Shown: in pieces, positions 1 to 5,129 of the stretch | How the letters are laid out: each line of letters starts with the position of its first letter | How positions within the stretch are numbered: the stretch's first letter is position 1 | Source: Hyphomicrobiaceae bacterium UBA2767 | GTDB lineage: Bacteria > Pseudomonadota > Alphaproteobacteria > Rhizobiales > Methyloligellaceae | Direction: 5' to 3' | Length of the DNA: 5,129 bases | Assembly (NCBI GenBank): GCA_002352635.1 | Contig: DEIT01000162.1 | Span: 2,531-7,659, forward strand | The notes under the pieces: model-generated | Told to the model about the DNA's origin: nothing | The model's database searches: none | Seen by the model: only the letters and a program-made list of their open reading frames with translations | Position numbers and translations under genes: made by a program

Positions 1-24
1 TAGTTTTCCTGCAGTCATACCCGA

Positions 25-1572
25 TCAAAACCCCTTCTTCAGGCTCCCCAATATGCCGCGAACCAGCGCGCGGCCAAGGGCCGTTCCCATTGACCGGGCA
101 ACAGATTTTGTAAGCGCTTCAGTGGTGCTTTGCCGCCGGGAACTGCTCTTGCGGGTGGTTCGTTTCTTCGAAGTGCCTGAATTGCTGCTTGAGCCGCCTC
201 CGATCCAATCGGGTAGCGAGAACCCACCGCGACTTTCGGTCTGTTCCTCAGACTCCTGCTCGCGCTGCTTTTCCTCCTGCTCGGTCTTTGCCTTGGCGCG
301 TTTCTGCAACGTTTCGTATGCCGACTCCCGGTCAACGCCCTTGTCGTAAACTCCCAGGACGGGGCTCTCCTTGATGACATCCTTCCGCTCGGCTTTGGTC
401 AGTGGTCCCAGGCGCGATGACGGCGGACGCACCAGCGTGCGCTGGACAACCGAAGGGTGTCCCTTTTTCTCCAGCGTTGAAACGAGCGCTTCACCCACTC
501 CCAATTCCATGATCACGGTTTCGGTCTTGAAGTCGGGATTGGGACGGAAGGTTTCTGCTGCCGCTTTCACAGCGCGTTGCTCGCGCGGAGTAAAGGCACG
601 CAGGGCATGCTGGACGCGGTTGCCCAGCTGGCTTGAAACTGAATCCGGCACATCGAGCGGATTCTGTGTCACGAAATAGACGCCAATTCCTTTGGATCGG
701 ATAAGGCGAACCACTTGCTCGACCTTCTCGATCAATGCCTTGGGCGCCTCGTCGAACAGGAGATGCGCCTCGTCGAAAAAGAAGACGAGCTTCGGTTTAT
801 CGGGGTCACCAACCTCGGGCAGCTCCTCGAAGAGCTCCGAAAGCAACCACAGCAGAAAGGTTGCGTAGAGACGGGGCGACTGCATCAGCTTGTCCGCCGC
901 CAGCACATTTATGTATCCCTGGCCCTGGCGCGTTGTGCGCATCAGGTCGGCGATCTCAAGTGCGGGCTCGCCGAAGAAGTTCTCCCCCCCCTGCTCCTCC
1001 AGCACGAGCAACGAACGCTGGATCGCACCAACTGACGCAGTGGAAACATTGCCATACTCGGTTGAAAGCTCCTTGGCCCTTTCGCCGACATGCGACATCA
1101 GCGCGCGCAGATCCTTCAGATCGAGAAGCAGCAACCCTTCTTCATCCGCAACCCGGAATGCAATATTCAGGACACCTTCCTGAGTGTCATTCAGGTCCAT
1201 GAGCCGGGCGAGGAGCAAGGGCCCCATTTCGCTCACCGTGGTTCGGATGGGATGACCCTGCTCACCGAAAAGATCCCAGAAAATGGTCGGGAACGCTTCG
1301 TAGTCATAGTCATTGAAGTCGATCTTTTTCGCGCGCTCTTCGAGGAAATCCTTCGAAACGCCGGATTCCGCCACGCCCGACAGATCACCCTTCACGTCGG
1401 CGCAGAAAACAGGAACACCGTTTTCGGAAAAACCTTCGGCCAGAATCTGCAGTGAAACCGTTTTACCGGTTCCTGTCGCACCGGTAATCAATCCATGACG
1501 GTTTGCGAGCTTCAGGCGCAGTTCCTCACGCTTGGTACTCTTGCCGATAAAGACCGTTTCTTCTTCGCTCAT
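25..1572 (-). CDS. HerA/FtsK-type P-loop ATPase, DUF853 (YjgR-like) family
   Basis: A complete 515-residue protein (ATG at 1572-1570, TGA at 27-25) of the helicase HerA-like DUF853 family, close in length to E. coli YjgR (about 500). Seen: Walker A GATGTGKT at residues 31-38, near the N-terminus; Walker B LVFFFDEAH at about 262-270, with adjacent Asp267-Glu268; a downstream IGVYFVTQNPLDVP segment typical of the HerA/FtsK ATPase core. From about residue 424 the chain becomes a charged Glu/Gln-rich stretch, then a Ser/Gly and Arg/Lys-rich linker (about 450-484). It ends in an amphipathic helix-like tail (about 484-515), also typical of this family. No signal peptide or membrane segment, so cytosolic. 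Relatives are hexameric DNA-translocating ATPases, but the cellular role of DUF853 proteins is not established; the partner nuclease NurA of archaeal HerA is not seen here. Upstream of the ATG only a weak GGGG Shine-Dalgarno is present. It is transcribed divergently from the DUF4332 gene. Family assignment is strong; function is inferred. Confidence 0.93.
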   Translation of the reverse strand: MSEEETVFIGKSTKREELRLKLANRHGLITGATGTGKTVSLQILAEGFSENGVPVFCADVKGDLSGVAESGVSKDFLEERAKKIDFNDYDYEAFPTIFWDLFGEQGHPIRTTVSEMGPLLLARLMDLNDTQEGVLNIAFRVADEEGLLLLDLKDLRALMSHVGERAKELSTEYGNVSTASVGAIQRSLLVLEEQGGENFFGEPALEIADLMRTTRQGQGYINVLAADKLMQSPRLYATFLLWLLSELFEELPEVGDPDKPKLVFFFDEAHLLFDEAPKALIEKVEQVVRLIRSKGIGVYFVTQNPLDVPDSVSSQLGNRVQHALRAFTPREQRAVKAAAETFRPNPDFKTETVIMELGVGEALVSTLEKKGHPSVVQRTLVRPPSSRLGPLTKAERKDVIKESPVLGVYDKGVDRESAYETLQKRAKAKTEQEEKQREQESEEQTESRGGFSLPDWIGGGSSSNSGTSKKRTTRKSSSRRQSTTEALTKSVARSMGTALGRALVRGILGSLKKGF

Positions 1573-1602
1573 AGTGACCCCGTATTGCGGACAAATCAGG
1601 TC

Positions 1603-1632
1603 TCGTTACCTTGTCGGACGAACCCTTTTCAA
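1603..1632 (-). promoter_or_regulatory. Weak candidate promoter for the DUF853 ATPase gene
   Basis: On the minus strand, TTGAAA (1632-1627) is followed after 18 bp by TAACGA (1608-1603), a poor -10 match. It lies about 30 bp upstream of the ATPase start codon, which is a sensible place for a promoter. Only the -35 box is good, so this is a tentative call based on spacing and position. Confidence 0.2.
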
Positions 1633-1695
1633 CCCTATTGTCCTACGCCAACCACACGTTAGAAGCGAGCTAGAATTTGAGCCACAACTTAACCC

Positions 1696-1723
1696 CTTGT
1701 CGCCATGACATACGGCGTATACA
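1696..1723 (+). promoter_or_regulatory. Candidate sigma70-type promoter for the DUF4332 gene
   Basis: CTTGTC (1696-1701) and TATACA (1718-1723) are separated by 16 bp, resembling a relaxed housekeeping promoter. Transcription would begin near 1730, leaving a leader of about 43 nt before the ATG at 1774. If correct, the upstream in-frame ATG at 1705 lies before the transcript starts, which favours the 1774 start. An 11-bp inverted repeat, ATACGGCGTAT (1710-1720), overlaps the -10 box and could be an operator or chance. No experimental support is visible. Confidence 0.3.
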
Positions 1724-1760
1724 AGTCGCGGACTTTAGCTGAGCTATCAATAGATTTCCG

Positions 1761-1766
1761 AGGAGG
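1761..1766 (+). promoter_or_regulatory. Strong ribosome binding site that fixes the DUF4332 start
   Basis: AGGAGG, a perfect Shine-Dalgarno core, ends 7 nt before the ATG at 1774. The alternative in-frame ATG at 1705 has no comparable site. This decides the start in favour of 1774. Confidence 0.85.
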
Positions 1767-1773
1767 GCAATAT

Positions 1774-2181
1774 ATGAGCTACCCGATTATCGATATTGAG
1801 GGCATTGGGCCCAAATACACGAAGATGCTGAAGAAAGTCGGCGTTTCCCAGACCAAGCATCTGCTGTCCCGTGGCGCATCCAAAAAGGGCCGCAAGGACC
1901 TGGCTAAGGAGTCCGGTTGCACCGAGACCCAGATACTCAAATGGACCAATATGGCCGACTTGATGCGCATCAGGGGTGTTGGCGAGGAATATTCCGAGCT
2001 TCTGGAAGCGGCCGGTGTCGACACGGTCAAGGAGCTGCGTAATCGCAAGCCAGAGAATTTGCATGAGGCCATGTCGACAGTAAATACCAAGAAAAAGCTC
2101 GTTCGCCAGTTGCCTGGCCCCAAACAGGTCAAAGCCTGGGTGGCGCACGCGAAAAAGCTGAAGCCGATCTTGACCTACTAG
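1774..2181 (+). CDS. DUF4332 family protein with two helix-hairpin-helix-like repeats
   Basis: A 135-residue protein, rich in Lys and Arg, with no signal peptide or membrane segment. It contains an internal duplication: residues 8-31 (IEGIGPKYTKMLKKVGV core) match residues 66-88 (IRGVGEEYSELLEAAGV core), offset about 58 residues. Each repeat has the GxG turn followed by a helix ending in a G-V pair, as in helix-hairpin-helix folds of DNA-binding proteins. A shorter LPGPKQVKAWV segment (113-123) may be a third, degenerate hairpin. The overall pattern is that of DUF4332, a family without an established biochemical function; binding of nucleic acid is an inference from the repeats and basic composition. 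The start is set by the AGGAGG at 1761; an in-frame ATG at 1705 would add 23 residues unlike the family. The gene is monocistronic: it has its own leader and is closed by the terminator at 2208-2237. It lies head-to-head with the HerA-like ATPase gene. Confidence 0.85.
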   Translation: MSYPIIDIEGIGPKYTKMLKKVGVSQTKHLLSRGASKKGRKDLAKESGCTETQILKWTNMADLMRIRGVGEEYSELLEAAGVDTVKELRNRKPENLHEAMSTVNTKKKLVRQLPGPKQVKAWVAHAKKLKPILTY

Positions 2182-2207
2182 ACTGATACAACAAATGCGA
2201 GACACGA

Positions 2208-2237
2208 AACGGCGGTTCGGTGGAGCCGCCGTTTTTT
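2208..2237 (+). terminator. Rho-independent terminator after the DUF4332 gene
   Basis: An 11-bp stem, AACGGCGGTTC (2208-2218) paired with GAGCCGCCGTT (2223-2233) with a single G-T wobble, encloses the four-base loop GGTG. The run of six T (2232-2237) overlaps the end of the stem. It begins 26 bp after the DUF4332 stop codon. The opposite strand has only a short A-tract on the other side, so it should act mainly on the plus strand. It separates the DUF4332 gene from the acyl-CoA dehydrogenase-like operon. Confidence 0.9.
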
Positions 2238-2284
2238 GTTGGTCAGCAGAAAAATAACCCGCGACTTTGGGGCGGGTGCCAGAC

Positions 2285-2304
2285 GTGATCAGGGTGTGAT
2301 AGGA
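2285..2304 (+). repeat. Short tandem direct repeat upstream of the acyl-CoA dehydrogenase-like gene
   Basis: GTGATCAGG (2285-2293) and GTGATAGGA (2296-2304) share GTGAT with starts 11 bp apart, about one helical turn. The repeat lies between the upstream terminator and the coding region of the operon, where a regulator could bind. I could not identify a convincing -35/-10 pair in 2238-2354, so the position of the operon promoter remains unknown. The repeat is short enough to be chance. Confidence 0.2.
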
Positions 2305-2354
2305 GAGTGTTAGAGAAACCAGAGATCAATCCGACTGGACATGGGATGGGACCA

Positions 2355-3584
2355 ATGTTCGAACTGACCAAAGACCAAAAAGAACTTCAATTGCGCGCGC
2401 GCACCTTTGCCGAAACCGAATTGATTGTCCGCGCGGCGGAGATTGACGAAAGTCAGGAATATCCGTGGGACATTGTTGAAAAGCTCACCAAGGCTGGGTT
2501 CGCGGGCATGACGGTACCGCAGTCCTACGGTGGACAGGGTCTCAACTATCTGGACACGGTTCTTGTCATTGAAGAGATGGCAAAAATCTGTGCCGTAACC
2601 GCCCGGATTGTCGTCGAAACCAACATGGGCGCGATCGGCGCGATCATGGCTTACGGGTCCGAAGCGCAGAAAAAACTGGCTGCCAGCATGGTCTTGGAAG
2701 GCGACAAACCGGCCATCTGCATGACCGAACCCGACGCGGGCAGCGCGCTCACCGAACTCACAACGCGGGCCGAGAAAAAAGGCGACACATACGTCCTTAA
2801 CGGCACAAAACATTGGATTACAGGCGGTGGTGTCTCGCGCCTTTATCTCATATTCGCCCGGGTGATCGAAGATGGTGAAGACAAGGGGATAGCAGCATTC
2901 GTTGCACTGAAGGATGAAGATGAAGGCCTGGTGATTGCAGACCGGGAACCGACCATGGGATTGCGTGGCATCCCCGAGACGCGGGTCGAGTTTCATGATC
3001 TGACACTTTCTGAAGACCGCATCATTGTGCCGCCGGAAGGCATCCGTCGCGGATTTGCCGGCCTCATGAATGCTTACAATGGTCAGCGCACGGGAGCTGC
3101 GACCGTTGCGCTCGGCATAGCGACAGGTGCCTACAATATCGCGCTGAATTATGCCGAAACACGCAGGCAATTCCGCCGGCCCATTTCCGAGTTTCAGGGT
3201 CTGCAATGGATGCTGGCGGACATGGCGACCGGACTTGAAGCTGCCCGCCTCCTCGTGCACAAGGCAGCGGCGAGCAAGGGCAAGGAAGGCTTTCCCGACC
3301 CCCTGCTCGCGGCGCAGGCAAAAATCCTTGCATCCGAAACAGCCATTACCGTTACCAATAATGCTCTCCAGATTCATGGCGCACCGGGTTATTCGCGTCG
3401 CCTGCCACTGGAACGTATGGTTCGCGATGCGCGCATGTTCACAATTGGCGGCGGGACGGCCCAGCTCTTAAGGAACCTCGTTGCGAGCCGTATCCTCGAT
3501 CGGAAATTCCCGCAGACCCGCGACGGGTATGCAGACTGGGAAGACGACAGTCAGCAGATGGGTGAGCAGCGCAAGCGCGGCTAA
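2355..3584 (+). CDS. Acyl-CoA dehydrogenase-fold protein, probable 3-sulfinopropionyl-CoA desulfinase-like
   Basis: A 409-residue flavoprotein of the acyl-CoA dehydrogenase superfamily. Seen: N-terminal helical domain (about 1-115); middle beta domain with CMTEPDAGS (122-130) and GTKHWITGG (150-158); C-terminal helical domain with RRQFRRPISEFQ, the HGAPGY...PLERMVRDAR block and IGGGT (364-368). The usual catalytic glutamate is absent at both known positions: the EGT motif of medium-chain enzymes reads GGT here (Gly366), and the helix-G glutamate of isovaleryl-CoA dehydrogenase aligns with Gln244. Arg84 lies in the helix near the active site. As I recall, the Gln plus Arg84 pair is characteristic of 3-sulfinopropionyl-CoA desulfinase, which yields propionyl-CoA and sulfite and needs no electron acceptor. 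The neighbouring mutA would serve propionyl-CoA use. A plain dehydrogenase on another acyl-CoA is the alternative. The start at 2355 matches the usual family N-terminus (MFELTKDQ), with a GGGATGGGA stretch just upstream; ATG 2346 and GTG 2307 are in frame, but the AGGAG at 2301 is too close to 2307. Confidence 0.88.
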   Translation: MFELTKDQKELQLRARTFAETELIVRAAEIDESQEYPWDIVEKLTKAGFAGMTVPQSYGGQGLNYLDTVLVIEEMAKICAVTARIVVETNMGAIGAIMAYGSEAQKKLAASMVLEGDKPAICMTEPDAGSALTELTTRAEKKGDTYVLNGTKHWITGGGVSRLYLIFARVIEDGEDKGIAAFVALKDEDEGLVIADREPTMGLRGIPETRVEFHDLTLSEDRIIVPPEGIRRGFAGLMNAYNGQRTGAATVALGIATGAYNIALNYAETRRQFRRPISEFQGLQWMLADMATGLEAARLLVHKAAASKGKEGFPDPLLAAQAKILASETAITVTNNALQIHGAPGYSRRLPLERMVRDARMFTIGGGTAQLLRNLVASRILDRKFPQTRDGYADWEDDSQQMGEQRKRG

Positions 3585-3596
3585 TTCGGCGGTAGC

Positions 3597-5129
3597 ATGA
3601 TGAGCAAGCTTTCCCTTGCCGGTAATTTCCCGAAGGCTGACGACGCCGCATGGCGAGCGCTGGTTGAAAAAGCGCTCAAAGGCGCTGATTTCGACAAGAC
3701 CCTGGTCTCGCACACAGCCGATGGGCTGAGGGTCAAACCACTCTACACGCGAGAAGATGAACCAGATGGAGACCCGGGCGGAAAGCCGGGGGCCGCTCCC
3801 TATCTGCGTGGATTTCGTGCAGCCCACGGCCAACGCCCATGGGACATCTGCCAACTTTATGCCGAAGCTGACCCGGTAGAAGCAAACACCGCAATCCTTG
3901 AAGACCTTGAAGGGGGCGCAAGCGCGATTGCGTTGCAGGTTGCAGCACCCGGACAGTCCGGCGTGAACATCAACACGGTGTCCGATCTCGATCACGCGCT
4001 GGAGAATGTCGCCCTAGATCTCGCAGGTGTATGGCTTGAGGCGGGTCATGGTGCCGCCAAAACGGCGCACGTCCTGATCGAACTCTGGAAGAGCCGCGGT
4101 GTTGATGAGGCTCAGGCGCTTGGCGGGTTCGGCACCGATCCTCTGGGCGTGTTGGCCCGCACCGGAGGACACCCCCTGTCGCTTGAACAGGCTCTTGCGG
4201 AAATGGCCGGGCTCGCCACGATCACCCATGAGCAAATGCCCCTTGTGACGGCACTGTCGGTTGATGCGCGCCCCTATCATGGTGGTGGCGCAAGCGAAGC
4301 GCAGGAACTTGCATGCCTGTGTGCAACAACCGTTGCCTACTTGCGCGCCCTGGAAAGCGCAGGTCTCGCGCCGCGCGATGGGCTGGCACAAATGGAGTTC
4401 ACGCTCGCCTGCAACGCGGATTTGTTCGCCAACATTGCGAAACTTCGCGCCGCGCGCGCGCTCATTGCCCGGATAGCAGACGTATCTGGTGCTGCTGATG
4501 CCCTACCCAATTTGCGGCTTCATGCAATGACATCCTTCCGTATGTTCACCCGCCACGACCCTCAGATAAACATTTTGCGCACCACCATTGCAGCAGCGGC
4601 CGCCGCACTGGGTGGTGCGGACTCAATCACCGTGTTGCCCTTTACCTACGCGAACGGTCAATCAGACGCACACGCGCGGCGTATCGCCCGCAACATCCAG
4701 ATCATCCTGCAGGAAGAGTCCTCGCTCGGCGCGGTGCTCGATCCGGCCGGTGGCAGTTGGTATGTGGAAGAATTCACCAGGGATCTGGCGGCAAAGGCCT
4801 GGGACGTGTTTCAGGAAATAGAGCGGCAAGGCGGCATGGCAGAGGCGCTGGCGAAAGGCTTCATCCAGAACAAGATCGCCGAAACGGCAAAGATACGCGC
4901 GCATGACGTTGCGGTCGGTGACGCGGAACTGACCGGCGTGAGCTCGTTTCCGAACCTGGCCGAACCGCCGGGTGACAACACCCCGCATGCGGTGCCGGAC
5001 GATCTTGAAGATCCCGCAATCACCGTGGAGCCGATTCCGCTTCGCCGTCCTGCCGAACCGTTCGAGCGGCTTCGCGATGCGTCCGATCGTTATCTGGAAA
5101 CGCACGGCGAGCGACCCAAGGTCGTGCTT
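3597..5129 (+). CDS. mutA: Methylmalonyl-CoA mutase small (beta) subunit, 3' end outside window
   Basis: An open frame of 511 codons runs off the right edge without a stop. It encodes the small subunit of adenosylcobalamin-dependent methylmalonyl-CoA mutase, which pairs with the catalytic MutB subunit to interconvert (R)-methylmalonyl-CoA and succinyl-CoA in the cytosol. Seen: an N-terminal segment with TADGLRVKPLY (the family T-x-G-I-x-x-x-P-L-Y pattern); the TIM-barrel signature with DPQINILRTT and GGADSITVLPF; NGQSDAHARRIARN (353-366); and DPAGGSWYVE (382-391). The last residues, RPKVVL (506-511), are where the C-terminal cobalamin-binding-like domain normally begins, so roughly 130 residues are missing compared with the 638-residue Propionibacterium MutA. 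This is a window cut, not a broken gene. In known heterodimers this subunit is not itself catalytic. It starts 12 bp after the stop of the acyl-CoA dehydrogenase-like gene, so the two are co-transcribed. The Shine-Dalgarno is weak (GGCGGT at 3588). ATG 3600 is an equally possible start. mutB should follow. Confidence 0.93.
   Translation, partial: MMSKLSLAGNFPKADDAAWRALVEKALKGADFDKTLVSHTADGLRVKPLYTREDEPDGDPGGKPGAAPYLRGFRAAHGQRPWDICQLYAEADPVEANTAILEDLEGGASAIALQVAAPGQSGVNINTVSDLDHALENVALDLAGVWLEAGHGAAKTAHVLIELWKSRGVDEAQALGGFGTDPLGVLARTGGHPLSLEQALAEMAGLATITHEQMPLVTALSVDARPYHGGGASEAQELACLCATTVAYLRALESAGLAPRDGLAQMEFTLACNADLFANIAKLRAARALIARIADVSGAADALPNLRLHAMTSFRMFTRHDPQINILRTTIAAAAAALGGADSITVLPFTYANGQSDAHARRIARNIQIILQEESSLGAVLDPAGGSWYVEEFTRDLAAKAWDVFQEIERQGGMAEALAKGFIQNKIAETAKIRAHDVAVGDAELTGVSSFPNLAEPPGDNTPHAVPDDLEDPAITVEPIPLRRPAEPFERLRDASDRYLETHGERPKVVL

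Noticed and set aside
735..1202. Plus-strand frames (up to 155 codons) opposite the HerA-like ATPase gene
   Set aside because: They are antisense to a protein with intact Walker motifs, and their translations are Arg/Pro/Ser-rich without domain features.
1705..1773. Longer start for the DUF4332 protein at ATG 1705
   Set aside because: No ribosome binding site precedes it, it overlaps the candidate promoter, and the added residues do not look like part of the family; AGGAGG at 1761 points to 1774.
1747..2205. A 152-codon minus-strand frame opposite the DUF4332 gene
   Set aside because: The plus-strand frame has a perfect Shine-Dalgarno, family similarity and a terminator; the minus-strand translation resembles nothing and is Cys/Leu-rich shadow sequence.
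2310..3377. A 355-codon open frame on the minus strand inside the acyl-CoA dehydrogenase-like gene
   Set aside because: It is antisense to a clear flavoprotein gene and its translation shows no recognisable motif; long shadow frames are expected in GC-rich coding DNA.
3468..3995. A 175-codon minus-strand frame spanning the gene junction and the start of mutA
   Set aside because: It overlaps two well-supported plus-strand genes, has no recognisable domain and shows no ribosome binding site that I can see.
3597..5129. mutA as a truncated pseudogene lacking its cobalamin-binding-like domain
   Set aside because: The frame is open to the last base and ends exactly at the window edge, so the missing part is outside the window; no internal stop or frameshift is present.

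Overview
The window looks like ordinary chromosomal DNA of a proteobacterium, most likely an alphaproteobacterium. Coding density is high, GC content is moderately high, third positions are GC-rich, and the genes have clear bacterial signals. The mutA-type methylmalonyl-CoA mutase subunit fits this, but nothing here fixes the genus. There are four protein-coding genes. I see no tRNA, rRNA, CRISPR array, insertion sequence or integrase.

Layout: (1) Positions 25-1572, minus strand: a complete HerA/FtsK-type P-loop ATPase of the DUF853 (E. coli YjgR-like) family. (2) Positions 1573-1773: a 201-bp divergent intergenic region with weak promoter candidates for both sides. (3) Positions 1774-2181, plus strand: a 135-residue DUF4332-type protein made of two helix-hairpin-helix-like repeats, with a strong Shine-Dalgarno sequence, followed by a clear rho-independent terminator (2208-2237). 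(4) Positions 2355-3584, plus strand: a protein with the acyl-CoA dehydrogenase fold. (5) Positions 3597 to the right edge, plus strand: the small (beta) subunit of methylmalonyl-CoA mutase, cut by the window end just where its C-terminal cobalamin-binding-like domain should begin. Genes 4 and 5 are 12 bp apart and form an operon; mutB is expected just downstream.

The most interesting point is the acyl-CoA dehydrogenase homologue. It lacks a glutamate at both positions where this superfamily normally carries its catalytic base: Gln244 sits at the isovaleryl-CoA dehydrogenase position and Gly366 at the medium-chain dehydrogenase position. It also has an arginine at residue 84. As I recall the literature, this Gln plus Arg84 pattern marks 3-sulfinopropionyl-CoA desulfinase (Acd of Advenella mimigardefordensis), which releases sulfite and makes propionyl-CoA without oxidation. 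Propionyl-CoA is exactly what the methylmalonyl-CoA mutase branch consumes after carboxylation and epimerisation, so the operon would make sense as a desulfination-to-succinyl-CoA route. This is an inference from residues and neighbourhood, not a demonstrated function.
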